A DNA stretch of 64,000 bases from assembly GCF_003002925.1 (NCBI RefSeq), contig NZ_PVTK01000001.1, positions 868,001 to 932,000 on the forward strand, in the 5' to 3' direction. Below, piece by piece: positions 27,963 through 38,286 of this stretch. Position 1 is the stretch's first letter. Each line of letters opens with the position of its first letter. The DNA comes from Vreelandella songnenensis (GTDB lineage Bacteria; Pseudomonadota; Gammaproteobacteria; Pseudomonadales; Halomonadaceae). A program made the position numbers and the translations under genes. Below the pieces are notes generated by a model. That model had not been told where the DNA came from. It did no database searches and saw only the letters and a program-made list of their open reading frames with translations.

Positions 27963-29090
27963 CTATTTGAGCCGGGTAACGATAGCGTCCAGCGTGCCGA
28001 ATAGCCACTCGAAGGCGCGCTGTGTCCAGGAGCGTTCTGCCCACTCCTCGGCCAGCACTTCCTTGCTGGCCGCAAAGTTACGTTCAAACAGCGCCTGCAC
28101 GTCGCTTGCAAGCGCCGGGTCAATGGCTTCTTGGTTGGCTTCGAGATTCCAGTGCAGATTCCAGTGATCGAAATTGCACGAGCCGATGCTCACCCAGTCA
28201 TCCGCCAGCACGAACTTGGCGTGAATGAACGTCGGCTGGAATTCATAAATACGCACTCCCGCCTTGAGCATGGCCTGGTAAAAACGCTGCCCGGCATAGC
28301 GCACGCCAGGGTGGTCATGCTTGGCGCCCGGCAGTAACAGGCGAACATCCACACCTCGCCTTGCCGCACGCACCAGGCGTCGGCGCAGGGTAAAGGTAGG
28401 CACGAAGTAAGGCGTGCACAGCCACAAGCGCTCCTGCACACCGCCTACCTGCTGATACAGCGAGCGCCGGATGGCCTGGTAGCGATACCCGCGACCCTGC
28501 ATGGCACGCCCGGCTTTGCCGTCCTCAAGCGCCTGGGCCTTGCGCTGCTTGGGCAGCGGTTCGGCCGCGCGCCTGTCGTCGGCCCGGGTCAGGCGCGAGC
28601 GCCACAGCCTGCGAAAAAGCATTTCCCAGTCAGCCACGACCGGGCCTTCGATACGCACGGCAATTTCGTACCAGGCTTCCAGGAACTCATCGACCGCCCC
28701 GAACCCGCCGGTAAAGGCAATGCTGCCATCGACCACCATGATCTTGCGATGATCACGGCTCAGGTTACGCGCCAGCGAGTGAAGCCCCAGAGGATTGAAA
28801 AAGCGCAGCGCCACGCCAGCATCCGTCAATCGGTCACGGTCGGCTCTGGCAAGCCCGCGGGCGCCGTAGCCATCGAGCAGCAGATAGACGCTGATGCCGC
28901 GACCGGCAGCGCTTGAAAGTGACTCGATCAGCTGGTCGGCAAACTCCCCCGACTCCATCAGGTAAAGCTCGACCAGTACGTAGTGGCGGGCATGCTCGAT
29001 GGCTTCGAACATGGCGGGTAGAAAACGCGACACTTCGGGCAGCAGGGTAAAGTGATTGCCCTCACGCCACGTCAGCGGCTGATACTTCAT
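27963..29090 (-). CDS. Phospholipase D-superfamily protein, ClsB-like cardiolipin synthase
   Basis: A 375-residue protein with two HKD catalytic motifs: DHRKIMVVDG near residue 117 and IHAKFVLADD near 297. Each is followed by the usual GG/GSCN-type strand. It begins WREGNHFTLL, close to E. coli ClsB, and lacks the N-terminal membrane helices of ClsA. ClsB-type enzymes make cardiolipin from phosphatidylglycerol and related donors. The frame is open far upstream inside rsmJ, but ATG 29090 with AGGAG is the real start. It follows rsmJ by 43 bases in a likely tsaB-rsmJ-cls operon. Confidence 0.88.
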   Translation of the reverse strand: MKYQPLTWREGNHFTLLPEVSRFLPAMFEAIEHARHYVLVELYLMESGEFADQLIESLSSAAGRGISVYLLLDGYGARGLARADRDRLTDAGVALRFFNPLGLHSLARNLSRDHRKIMVVDGSIAFTGGFGAVDEFLEAWYEIAVRIEGPVVADWEMLFRRLWRSRLTRADDRRAAEPLPKQRKAQALEDGKAGRAMQGRGYRYQAIRRSLYQQVGGVQERLWLCTPYFVPTFTLRRRLVRAARRGVDVRLLLPGAKHDHPGVRYAGQRFYQAMLKAGVRIYEFQPTFIHAKFVLADDWVSIGSCNFDHWNLHWNLEANQEAIDPALASDVQALFERNFAASKEVLAEEWAERSWTQRAFEWLFGTLDAIVTRLK

Positions 29091-29133
29091 ACAGACCTGC
29101 TCCTTTGCACTATCCTTGGCAATCCGCCCTGCC

Positions 29134-29841
29134 CTAACGGTGCAGCGACTTTTTAACATAGAGGTCGTAGCGGCTGGTCTTGCCTTCCAGCACGTGCTGC
29201 GGCGCAGGCCCTGCAACGGGTGGCGCCTTGCGCGGGCGCTTGACCACAACCCGGTGCGTGGCGATATCCAGCGCCGCTTCAAGCAAACGGGGCGCGTCAT
29301 CGTCGCTGCCGGCCAGCTCACGAAACAGGCGCATCTCCTTCTTGACCAGCGCCGACTTCTCCCGATGGGGAAACATCGGGTCCAGATGGATGACCTCGGG
29401 ACTGAACGCGGCGTCTTCAATCAACGCGCCAAGCCTCTTGGCGGAATCACCCTGGCGCAGCGTCATGCGGGCGATGATCTCGGCAATCTCGCTTTCACGC
29501 GCGGCCCGCGCCAGGCCATCTTCCAAAAGCGCGGCAATCGCCTCGACCCGCTCGATCAGCAGTACCCGGGCGCCCAGACTTGCCAGCACGAAGGCGTCCC
29601 GGCCAAGCCCGGCAGTGGCATCCACCACGCTTGGCGTCACGCCCTTGGCAAGCCCGCAGGCCTTGGCCACCAGCTGCCCGCGTCCGCCGCCGAACTGGCG
29701 CCGGTGGGCGGCCTTGCCTTCGGCAAAGTCGACGCTCAGCGGCTTGCCGTAACGCTTTTCATCCCCGGCCAGCACCAGGCGCCCGTCCTGGCGTACCAGC
29801 GTGAGTCCTTCGGGCAGTTCAGCGGCGTGCGGCACGTTCAT
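29134..29841 (-). CDS. rsmJ: 16S rRNA (guanine1516-N2)-methyltransferase RsmJ
   Basis: SAM-dependent methyltransferase of the RsmJ/YhiQ family, which methylates G1516 of 16S rRNA. It has 235 residues. The SAM-binding motif I is [17 protein letters not shown], the catalytic-region motif is HLDPMFPHR, and the C-terminal KRPRKAPP stretch is typical. The start codon overlaps the tsaB stop by four bases. All parts expected for the family are present. Confidence 0.93.
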   Translation of the reverse strand: MNVPHAAELPEGLTLVRQDGRLVLAGDEKRYGKPLSVDFAEGKAAHRRQFGGGRGQLVAKACGLAKGVTPSVVDATAGLGRDAFVLASLGARVLLIERVEAIAALLEDGLARAARESEIAEIIARMTLRQGDSAKRLGALIEDAAFSPEVIHLDPMFPHREKSALVKKEMRLFRELAGSDDDAPRLLEAALDIATHRVVVKRPRKAPPVAGPAPQHVLEGKTSRYDLYVKKSLHR

Positions 29842-30536
29842 GCCGGCTTTTTCCAGGCCACGTTATTGCGCAGGTAAACCGGCTGCGCCTGGTGGGCCGG
29901 CTTGCCTAACCCGGCGGCGAAATCATCAGCGCCAAGCCAGGCCATCTCTTCAGCGCGGGGCTCCATATCGACCAGATGCTGGGACATGCGTACCTGCACG
30001 GTAGGGGCAAAGCGCTCCCAGAGGGTAAAGCCTGCGCCGACGCCCACCCAGTCGGTTTCATCTTCCGGCAGATGAAACGCTTCGGGCGCCAGTACGGCTT
30101 CATCGCGTTCAAGGCTCACGCTATCGTTCAGGCAGTGCCAGGTCGCGGCGTAGATCTCGCCCATGCGTGCATCGAGGGCGGTGACCACATAGCGAAAGTG
30201 AAAACGCCGGTGCGCCTGAAGCGCCAGCGCCTTGAGGGTCGATACCCCGAGCAGCGGGCGGTCGAGCCCGAAGGCCAGCCCCTGGGCGGCCCCGGCGGCA
30301 ATGCGCAGCCCGGTAAACGACCCCGGCCCCTGCCCGAAGGCCACCGCATCAAGATGTGTCGGCGTGATCCCGGCCTCCGCCAGCAGCTCATCCATCATGG
30401 GCATCAGCCGCCGGGTATGGGCGCGCGGCGTCATCTCGTGGCGCACCAGGCACTCGTGGGTTTCGCCATCCTGACGTAGCAGCGCCACCGAACAGGCGCT
30501 GGAGGAGGCGTCTAACGCCAGAAGGTGTAACGACAT
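29838..30536 (-). CDS. tsaB: tRNA threonylcarbamoyladenosine biosynthesis protein TsaB
   Basis: A 232-residue inactive ASKHA paralogue of TsaD that scaffolds the TsaBDE complex making t6A37 in tRNA. It begins [15 protein letters not shown], with the family motif [16 protein letters not shown] near residue 68 and [11 protein letters not shown] after it. ATG 30536 is near-certain. It sits between adk and rsmJ, with a hairpin separating it from adk. Confidence 0.94.
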   Translation of the reverse strand: MSLHLLALDASSSACSVALLRQDGETHECLVRHEMTPRAHTRRLMPMMDELLAEAGITPTHLDAVAFGQGPGSFTGLRIAAGAAQGLAFGLDRPLLGVSTLKALALQAHRRFHFRYVVTALDARMGEIYAATWHCLNDSVSLERDEAVLAPEAFHLPEDETDWVGVGAGFTLWERFAPTVQVRMSQHLVDMEPRAEEMAWLGADDFAAGLGKPAHQAQPVYLRNNVAWKKPA

Positions 30537-30594
30537 AGCAATTCAGCACTCGTGATAAGTATCCGGCCATTATACCTTCAGCGCTCCCAGACGA

Positions 30595-30621
30595 CGATGG
30601 CCCGCACCAGGCGGGCCATCG
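30595..30621 (-). terminator. Hairpin after adk
   Basis: An 11-base perfect stem (CGATGGCCCGC pairs with GCGGGCCATCG) with an ACCAG loop, 20 bases past the adk stop. No clear U tract follows on the minus strand, so termination may be partial. Confidence 0.6.
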
Positions 30622-30641
30622 GGGAGCACTACCGCAAGGCC

Positions 30642-31334
<693 letters not shown>

Positions 31335-31475
31335 TTAACCGACAATAACCGCGCCACTCAGGCGGCACAACTCCCCAAAAGCCTGAGATACCCTTTTTTG
31401 TGAAATTTTTTTAAATAAAACAGCCAAATGACGCAAGCCTTGTACTTTCGTCACCCTTTCGACTGCCTAAACGCA

Positions 31476-31501
31476 CGCGGCGCCCACTAGGGGGCGCCGC
31501 G
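31476..31501 (-). terminator. Terminator hairpin after aceF
   Basis: A 10-base stem (CGCGGCGCCC pairs with GGGCGCCGCG) with a 6-base loop, 46 bases past the aceF stop. On the minus strand it is followed by a short GTTT run. It probably ends the aceEF operon. Confidence 0.6.
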
Positions 31502-31547
31502 CGTTAGACCTTACCGCTTGCTTGTTACGTACCCGGCATACGCCGCG

Positions 31548-33599
31548 TTACAGCAACAGACGACGAATATCGGTCAGTACATCGGCCAAAAAGGCCGTAA
31601 AGCGTGCCGCATCGGCACCGTTGATGGCTCGGTGGTCATAGGAGAGCGACAAAGGCATCATCAGCCGCGGCTGGAAGGCGCTGCCATCCCAGACCGGCTT
31701 CATCTGCGCCTTGGAAACACCCAGAATGGCCACTTCCGGCGCGTTGACGATCGGCGTAAAGGCAGTGCCGCCAATCGAGCCCAGGCTCGAAATGGTGAAA
31801 CAGCCACCGGTCATCTCTTCACGCTTGAGCTTCTTGGTTTGCGCCTTCTTGCCAAGCTCTGCCATGTCCTTGGCGATTTCGATCAAGGACTTCTTGTCGG
31901 CATCGCGCAGGACCGGCACCATCAGGCCATCCGGCGTATCCACGGCGATACCGATATGGACATAGTTCTTCCATACCAGCGTTTCGCCATCGCCCTTGAG
32001 GCTGACATTGAACTGCGGGAACTTGCGCAGTGCAAAGGCACAGGCCTTGACCAGAAACGGCAGCGGTGTGAGCTTGGCGCCCTGGGCTTCAGCTTCGGCC
32101 TTCATCGACTTGCGGAAGTTCTCAAGCTCGGTGATGTCCGCTTCGTCGAACTGGGTAACGTGCGGCACGTTGAGCCAGCTGCGATGCAGATTGGTCGCCC
32201 CCATCTTGAGCAGACGGCCCATCGGCTTCTCTTCCACTTCACCAAACTGGCTGAAGTCGACTTCCGGAATCGGCGGAATACCGGCGCCCGCTGTCGCGGT
32301 GGCAGCACCACCAGAGGCTTGAGCAGCTCCCTGATTGGCCATTACCTGCTTCACGTAGGCCTGCACGTCCTCTTTGAGCACGCGCTCCTTGGGCCCGCTT
32401 GGCTTCACCAGGCCAAGGTCGACACCCAGCTCACGGGCCAGCATACGCACGGCCGGGCCCGCGTGTACCAGCTTGCCGTCACGCGGCTTGTGGGCAGCCA
32501 TCTGCGCTTCAGGGCTTGGCGTACCGCCGCTTGCAGGCTTCTCCTGCTTGGCCGCGCTCTTGTCCGCCGCTTTCGCAGGGGCCTTTTGAGAAGCGTCTTT
32601 CTTCGGCGCCGGCTTGGAAGCCGATTTCTTCGCACCGGCTACTTCGATATAGCCGATCAGGTCGCCTTCAGAGACGGTGTCGCCTTCCTTGACGCTCAGC
32701 TCGACGAGCTTGCCTTTATAGGGGCTCGGCACGTCCATGGAGGCCTTGTCGGACTCGAGCGTGATCAGCGAATCTTCTTCGTTGATCTCATCGCCGACGG
32801 CAACGCCAATCTCGATGATCGGTACATCGGTGGAACCGGAGATATCCGGAACACGAATTTCCTTGCGCTCGGGCTCGCCGCTGACCGCCTCGTCTTCGCT
32901 TTCATCGCTCTCGACATCAGACTCGTCGCTAGATGTGCCTTGCGCTTGCTCAGCGGGGGCGTCGTCGGCGGCGCTGTCTTCAGCAGCATCACCGCCTTCA
33001 CCCTCGACTTCCATCTGGCCGATAACGTCGCCCTCGGAAACCGTATCGCCTTCTTTTACCGTAAACGCGACGATCTTACCGCTATAGGGGCTCGGCACAT
33101 CCATGGAGGCCTTATCGGACTCAAGGGTGATCAGCGTGTCTTCAGCGCTGACTTCATCGCCTTCGCCAACGGCGACTTCGATGATTTCAACGTTGTCCGA
33201 GCCGCCCAGGTCCGGCACCTTGATGTCCACGGTCTGCTTGCCACCGCCGGATTTCTTGGCACTTTTCTGCTCGGTCGCGGATTTTTCTTCCGCTTTCGGG
33301 GCTTCTTTCTGCTCGGGTTCGGACGCCTGCTTTTCGTCCTCTTCCTCGGCATCGCCGCCGCCTTCGGCTTCCAGCTCAACGATATCGTCGCCTTCGGAGA
33401 CGGTATCGCCTTCCTTCACCAGCACTTTGATGACCTTGCCGCCTTTCGGGGCAGGAATATCCATGCTGGCCTTATCGGATTCCAGCGTGATCAGGGTGTC
33501 TTCCGCTGCAATGACGTCGCCTTCCGACACCGCGATCTCGATGATTTCGACACCTTCGCTACCGCCGATGTCGGGCACTTTGATGATTTCGCTACTCAA
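31548..33599 (-). CDS. aceF: Pyruvate dehydrogenase E2, dihydrolipoamide acetyltransferase AceF
   Basis: Core acetyltransferase of the pyruvate dehydrogenase complex, 683 residues. It contains three lipoyl domains, each with an ESDKASMD lipoyl-lysine motif (near 43, 163 and 283), a peripheral-subunit-binding domain (about 373-405) and the catalytic domain ending with DHRAINGADAA. The linkers are unusually rich in Glu, Asp and Ser, consistent with a halophile. The start is TTG at 33599, preceded by AAAGGAG; no ATG gives the conserved N-terminus MSSEIIKVPDIGG. It follows aceE by 60 bases. Confidence 0.95.
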   Translation of the reverse strand: MSSEIIKVPDIGGSEGVEIIEIAVSEGDVIAAEDTLITLESDKASMDIPAPKGGKVIKVLVKEGDTVSEGDDIVELEAEGGGDAEEEDEKQASEPEQKEAPKAEEKSATEQKSAKKSGGGKQTVDIKVPDLGGSDNVEIIEVAVGEGDEVSAEDTLITLESDKASMDVPSPYSGKIVAFTVKEGDTVSEGDVIGQMEVEGEGGDAAEDSAADDAPAEQAQGTSSDESDVESDESEDEAVSGEPERKEIRVPDISGSTDVPIIEIGVAVGDEINEEDSLITLESDKASMDVPSPYKGKLVELSVKEGDTVSEGDLIGYIEVAGAKKSASKPAPKKDASQKAPAKAADKSAAKQEKPASGGTPSPEAQMAAHKPRDGKLVHAGPAVRMLARELGVDLGLVKPSGPKERVLKEDVQAYVKQVMANQGAAQASGGAATATAGAGIPPIPEVDFSQFGEVEEKPMGRLLKMGATNLHRSWLNVPHVTQFDEADITELENFRKSMKAEAEAQGAKLTPLPFLVKACAFALRKFPQFNVSLKGDGETLVWKNYVHIGIAVDTPDGLMVPVLRDADKKSLIEIAKDMAELGKKAQTKKLKREEMTGGCFTISSLGSIGGTAFTPIVNAPEVAILGVSKAQMKPVWDGSAFQPRLMMPLSLSYDHRAINGADAARFTAFLADVLTDIRRLLL

Positions 33600-33659
33600 G
33601 GTCGCGCTCCTTTCAAATCGGATCGAGCCGGCGGGTCACTTGACCCGCCGGGCAGCGGT

Positions 33660-36332
33660 TTAGCTGATCAGCGGATTGGGCTTGTTAGCGTCAATGCTGT
33701 ACTTCTTGAGGGCTTCGCCAACGAGCTTGCGGTCGATATCGCCACGGTCTGCAAGCGCACGCAGGGCCGCCACGGTCACGAAGTAGCGGTCCACTTCGAA
33801 GAAGTGGCGCAGCTTCTCACGCGTATCTGAACGGCCGAAACCGTCGGTACCCAGCACGGTGTAGTCGCCCGGCACCCATGCACGCACCTGATCGGCGTAG
33901 AGCTTCATGTAATCCGTCGAGGCGATGACCGGGCCATCGCGGCCTTCCAGACACTTGGTCACGTGAGGCTTGTTGGCCTCGGCGTCCGGATTCAGGAAGG
34001 CTTCACGCTCGAGCAGCAGCGCTTCACGGCGCAGCTCGTTGAAACTTGTAACGCTCCAGATGTCGGCGCCAATGCCCCACTCTTTTTCCAGCAGCTCGGC
34101 GGCGGCTTCCACTTCGCGCAGAATGGTGCCAGAGCCCATCAGCTGAACGCGACCCTTGTCGCCTTGGGTTTCACGCAGCAGGTACATGCCCTTGACGATA
34201 TCGTCGACCGGCACGTTCTCAAGCTCCGGATGCTCGTAGTTCTCGTTCATCACGGTCAGGTAGTAGAAGCAGTTCTCTTTATCAGTGAACATGCGCTTCA
34301 GACCATCCTGAACGATGACCGCCACTTCGTGAGCGTAGGTCGGGTCGTAGCTGCGGCAGTTGGGAATGGTGGACGCCTGGATCAGGCTGTGACCATCCTG
34401 GTGCTGCAGACCTTCGCCGTTCAGCGTGGTGCGCCCGGCAGTACCGCCGACCATGAAGCCACGCGCCTGCAGATCGCCTGCGGCCCAGGCCAGATCGCCA
34501 ATACGCTGGAAGCCGAACATCGAGTAGTAGATGTAAAACGGCAGCAGCGTGACGTGGTTGTTGCTGTAGGAGGTCGCCGCGGCAATCCACGCCGACATTG
34601 CGCCAGCTTCAGTAATACCTTCTTCGAGGACCTGACCTTTCTGGTCCTCGCGGTAGTACATGATCTGGCCCTTATCCATCGGCTCGTACTTCTGGCCTTC
34701 AGCGGTATAGATACCCAGCTGACGGAACATGCCTTCCATACCGAAGGTACGCGCTTCATCAGGGATGATCGGCACTACCTGCTTGCCAAGTTTCTTGTCC
34801 TTGACAAGACCGTTCAGCACGCGCACGAAGGACATGGTGGTAGAGACTTCACGACCCTTGGAGCCACCCATCTGAGAGGCAAACGTCTTGTCTTCGAGTG
34901 AGGGGATTTCCAGCGCTTCGAAGTCGCTCTTGCGGCTCGGCAGGTAGCCGTTCAGCCGCTCGCGCTGAAGGTGCATGTACTTGAGCTCGGGCGAATCGTC
35001 TTCCGGCTTGTAGTACGGCACTTCCTTGAGCTGTTCGTCGGTGAGCGGAATGCCGAAGCGGTCGCGGAATTTCTTCAGCGCTTCGTACTCCATGCTCTTG
35101 ACCTGGTGCGCTTCGTTGGCCGCTTCGCCGTCGCCGCTGCCCATGCCGTAACCTTTGACGGTATGCGCCAGGATGACCGTGGGCTTGCCGTTTTGGGTAT
35201 TCACCGCTTCGTGATACGCCGCGTACACCTTGAAGGGGTCGTGGCCGCCGCGGTTGAGTTTCCAGATATCTTCATCGGAAAGCTCTTTGACCATCTCTTC
35301 GGTTTCAGGATACTTGCCGAAGAAGTGCTCACGCGTGTAGGCGCCGCCGTTGGCCTTGTAGTTCTGGTACTCGCCGTCGACCGCTTCGTCCATGCGTTTT
35401 TGCAGGAAGCCTTTCTTGTCCTTCTCGAACAGCGGGTCCCAGTGACGACCCCAGACGACCTTGATGACGTTCCAGCCAGCACCGCGGAACACGCCTTCGA
35501 ACTCGTCCATGACGCGGGAGTTACCCCGTACCGGGCCGTCGAGACGCTGCAGGTTGCAGTTGATGACGAAGATCAGGTTATCCAGGTTTTCACGGCCGGC
35601 CAGCGAAATGGCGCCCAGGGATTCCGGCTCGTCGCACTCGCCGTCGCCCATGAAGCACCAGATCTTGCGGTCGTACATGTCCTTCATTTCGCGGTGATGC
35701 AGGTACTTCATCACGTGCGCTTGATAGATCGCCTGGATCGGGCCAAGGCCCATGGAGACGGTCGGGAACTGCCAGTAATCCGGCATCAGCCAGGGGTGCG
35801 GGTAGGACGACAGGCCGTCGCCATCCACTTCCTGACGGAACTTGTCCATCTGCTCTTCAGACAGACGGCCTTCCAGGAAGGAGCGCGCGTAGATACCCGG
35901 CGCAACGTGCCCCTGGATGTAGACCAGGTCGCCCGCGAAGTCGTCTTTCGCCGCGCGGAAGAAATGGTTGAAGCCCACATCGTAAAGCGTCGCCGACGAC
36001 ATGAAGCTGGCAATGTGGCCGCCAAGCCCGGGGTTTGCCCGGTTGTTACGAATGACCTGGGCGATCGCGTTGTAGCGGATCAGCGAGCGGATACGCCGCT
36101 CCATGAACAGGTCGCCAGGCATCGGCGCTTCACGATGAAGCGGAATCGTATTGCGGTGCGGGGTTGTCACCGAGAAGGGCACCTTCATCCCGTCCCGGCG
36201 CAAGCGATCCGCCAGGCGGGTCATCAGGTAGCGGGCGCGATCTTCGCCCTCACGATCCAGAACCGATTCCAGGGATTCCAGCCACTCCGTGGTTTCGACC
36301 GGATCGAGATCTTCTCTTGTCTCCAGACTCAT
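33660..36332 (-). CDS. aceE: Pyruvate dehydrogenase E1, homodimeric AceE
   Basis: Thiamine-diphosphate-dependent E1 component that decarboxylates pyruvate and acetylates the lipoyl groups of AceF. It has 890 residues (E. coli 887). The thiamine motif begins CFMGDGECDEPE and ends NLIFVINCN. The N-terminal segment (ETTEWLESLESVL) is the E2-binding start typical of this type. GGAGAG precedes the ATG. First gene of aceEF; no lpd follows, so E3 must be encoded elsewhere. Confidence 0.97.
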   Translation of the reverse strand: MSLETREDLDPVETTEWLESLESVLDREGEDRARYLMTRLADRLRRDGMKVPFSVTTPHRNTIPLHREAPMPGDLFMERRIRSLIRYNAIAQVIRNNRANPGLGGHIASFMSSATLYDVGFNHFFRAAKDDFAGDLVYIQGHVAPGIYARSFLEGRLSEEQMDKFRQEVDGDGLSSYPHPWLMPDYWQFPTVSMGLGPIQAIYQAHVMKYLHHREMKDMYDRKIWCFMGDGECDEPESLGAISLAGRENLDNLIFVINCNLQRLDGPVRGNSRVMDEFEGVFRGAGWNVIKVVWGRHWDPLFEKDKKGFLQKRMDEAVDGEYQNYKANGGAYTREHFFGKYPETEEMVKELSDEDIWKLNRGGHDPFKVYAAYHEAVNTQNGKPTVILAHTVKGYGMGSGDGEAANEAHQVKSMEYEALKKFRDRFGIPLTDEQLKEVPYYKPEDDSPELKYMHLQRERLNGYLPSRKSDFEALEIPSLEDKTFASQMGGSKGREVSTTMSFVRVLNGLVKDKKLGKQVVPIIPDEARTFGMEGMFRQLGIYTAEGQKYEPMDKGQIMYYREDQKGQVLEEGITEAGAMSAWIAAATSYSNNHVTLLPFYIYYSMFGFQRIGDLAWAAGDLQARGFMVGGTAGRTTLNGEGLQHQDGHSLIQASTIPNCRSYDPTYAHEVAVIVQDGLKRMFTDKENCFYYLTVMNENYEHPELENVPVDDIVKGMYLLRETQGDKGRVQLMGSGTILREVEAAAELLEKEWGIGADIWSVTSFNELRREALLLEREAFLNPDAEANKPHVTKCLEGRDGPVIASTDYMKLYADQVRAWVPGDYTVLGTDGFGRSDTREKLRHFFEVDRYFVTVAALRALADRGDIDRKLVGEALKKYSIDANKPNPLIS

Positions 36333-36678
36333 AGAGGTCTCTCCGAATGACGATAAATGACATGAGCCCCGCCAACCCGTATGGGCCTGGGGCGGCTGCG
36401 GTGATTGGTGGCCACCGCAGATAAGTATTTGCGCGGTAACGCTAACGGTATTTTCGTTCTACATTCAACGAACTACGCGGCTTGCAATGTAGTAAAGCTA
36501 CACAAATATCGTAAAAGTTAGCCTTTTGTATATGCGAAGATACCGCAAAGTCGCCACGCTGCCAATTACAGAACCGCTGAAAAGGCTATCGAAAACAAAC
36601 TATTGCACCGCAACATAAGCACTTTCAAAAATTGTTTCCAGACTTTTTGAAGCCCCATGCTGTAGCTAAACTACCGTT
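36333..36678. promoter_or_regulatory. aceE upstream region with TGTAG-N5-CTAC elements and a leader hairpin
   Basis: This 346-bp gap holds no credible gene. TGTAGTAAAGCTACA at 36488-36502 is a TGTAG-N5-CTACA palindrome, and TGTAGCTAAACTACC at 36661-36675 is the same pattern with one mismatch. CTACATT at 36459 also pairs with AATGTAG at 36486. A CTGCGGTG/CACCGCAG hairpin at 36396-36420 would lie in the aceE leader. I saw no ATTGGT-N3-ACCAAT PdhR site. The regulator is unknown. Confidence 0.5.
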
Positions 36679-37302
36679 TTATTCTGTTAAGAGTGAATCA
36701 CTTATCCCGCTTCTCCAGGAGGCATCAACGCTTCTGGCGCCCAACAGTTGATAAAAGTAGGCCCAATCAAATGCAGGCCCCGGGTCCGTCTTGCGCAGCG
36801 GCGCTATGTGGGCGTGCCCCGTGATTCGTGACTCATCAAGGGCAGGATAGCGCGCCATCAGCCATTTCACGAGTTTTACCAGGGCGTGGTACTGCGCCTT
36901 GGCAAACGGCGTGACATCATCGCCTTCAAGCTCGATACCCAACGAAAAATCGTTGAGCGCCTGTCGATAATCCGCGCACCGGCTGTCCCACCATCGTGAA
37001 CGTCCGGCATGCCAGGCGCGCTGATCTGTATCAACAAATTGCACGCACTCGCCATCGCGCCGGATCAAAAAATGTGCCGAGACGCGCAGATGGGCGATCT
37101 CTGCAAAAAACGGGTGGTCAGCTGCCACCAACTGGTTGGTGAACAGCGCCTCGATCGCCGGGCCGCCAAACTGCCCCGGCGGCAGGCTGATCGCGTGCAG
37201 CACCACGAGGGAGACTTCATCGCTCGGGCGCGCATCGCAGTTGGGCGAGGCAAGCTTTCGTGCACGCGGATACACCGCGCCTGCCATGTCGTTATCGCTC
37301 AC
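36679..37302 (-). CDS. ampD: 1,6-anhydro-N-acetylmuramyl-L-alanine amidase AmpD
   Basis: Cytoplasmic zinc amidase that recycles anhydro-muropeptides and thereby restrains AmpR-dependent beta-lactamase induction. It has 207 residues. The zinc ligands are visible: His in VLHAISLPPGQFGG, His in GHAHIAP and Asp in RKTDPGPAFDW. The catalytic-region Glu is in IELEGDD. The usual Asn after the first His is Ala here. The start is GTG at 37302 with a strong GGAGG; ATG 37287 is the alternative. Divergent from nadC, a conserved arrangement. Confidence 0.94.
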   Translation of the reverse strand: MSDNDMAGAVYPRARKLASPNCDARPSDEVSLVVLHAISLPPGQFGGPAIEALFTNQLVAADHPFFAEIAHLRVSAHFLIRRDGECVQFVDTDQRAWHAGRSRWWDSRCADYRQALNDFSLGIELEGDDVTPFAKAQYHALVKLVKWLMARYPALDESRITGHAHIAPLRKTDPGPAFDWAYFYQLLGARSVDASWRSGISDSLLTE

Positions 37303-37417
37303 TCACTGGGCCTCCGTTATCAAACACTCAGTATCTAGTACTCGGTTTCGCTGCTCTTTGTCTGCGCTCTTACTATAATGCCGGTCACACTTGCTGATGC
37401 CCAGAGAACTCACTGCC

Positions 37418-38278
37418 ATGAATGACCAGAACGCGCTTGCTGAAGAGATCCGCCTCTGCGCTACCCGCCTGCTTGCCGAAGATGTAGGCAGCGGTGATAT
37501 TACCGCTCAACTGATCCCCGAGAACCAGTGGGCGACCGCCAAGGTCATTACCCGCGAGGCCTGCGTACTGTGCGGCACGGCCTGGGTAGAGGAGATCTTT
37601 CGCCAGCTAAACGAGCGCGTTACCCTGCGCTGGCAGGCCGCTGACGGCGACCGGCTGGACCCCGAGCAGTGCTTTCTGGAAATCGAAGGACCCGCCCGCA
37701 GCCTGTTGACCGGCGAGCGCGCGGCCTTGAACGTGCTGCAGACGCTTTCAGCCACCGCGACCACAACCCGAGCGTATGTCGACGTGATCGAAGGCACCGG
37801 CGTACGCCTGCTGGATACCCGCAAGACGCTTCCCGGCCTGCGCCTGGCGCAGAAGTATGCCGTTACCTGTGGCGGCGGGCACAACCACCGTATCGGCCTG
37901 TGGGATGCGTTCTTGATCAAGGAGAACCATATTGCCGCCTGCGGCGGAATTCAGGCCGCGGTCACCAAGGCGCGGGCGCTCTCCCCCAAGCTGCCGGTCG
38001 AAGTGGAAGTCGAAACCTTCGAAGAGATGGATCAAGCCTTGGCGGCCGGTGCCGATATCATCATGCTCGACAACTTTGCCGTGGAAGACCTGCACGTGGC
38101 CGTCGAGCTCAACGGCGGCCGAGCCACCCTAGAAGCGTCGGGCAATGTGGATGCCGCCACGCTCAAGGCCATTGCCGACACCGGCGTTGACTGTATCTCC
38201 AGCGGCGCTCTCACCAAGGACGTGAAGTCGGTTGACCTCTCCATGCGCGTTACCCAGACGTTCAACGTCGACGTTTAA
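37418..38278 (+). CDS. nadC: Nicotinate-nucleotide pyrophosphorylase NadC
   Basis: Converts quinolinate and PRPP to nicotinate mononucleotide, the third step of de novo NAD synthesis. It has 286 residues from ATG 37418. Motifs: [45 protein letters not shown] and [13 protein letters not shown] 37397 is also in frame and would add seven residues; the ribosome-binding sites are weak for both. nadA, which makes its substrate, lies 8 kb away at 46250. Confidence 0.95.
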   Translation: MNDQNALAEEIRLCATRLLAEDVGSGDITAQLIPENQWATAKVITREACVLCGTAWVEEIFRQLNERVTLRWQAADGDRLDPEQCFLEIEGPARSLLTGERAALNVLQTLSATATTTRAYVDVIEGTGVRLLDTRKTLPGLRLAQKYAVTCGGGHNHRIGLWDAFLIKENHIAACGGIQAAVTKARALSPKLPVEVEVETFEEMDQALAAGADIIMLDNFAVEDLHVAVELNGGRATLEASGNVDAATLKAIADTGVDCISSGALTKDVKSVDLSMRVTQTFNVDV

Positions 38279-38286
38279 CGCATCGG

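Noticed and set aside
31518-33830. 770-codon open frame antisense to aceF and the end of aceE
   Set aside because: The coding strand carries three lipoyl domains and the catalytic domain; the antisense frame has only repeated mirror patterns of these.
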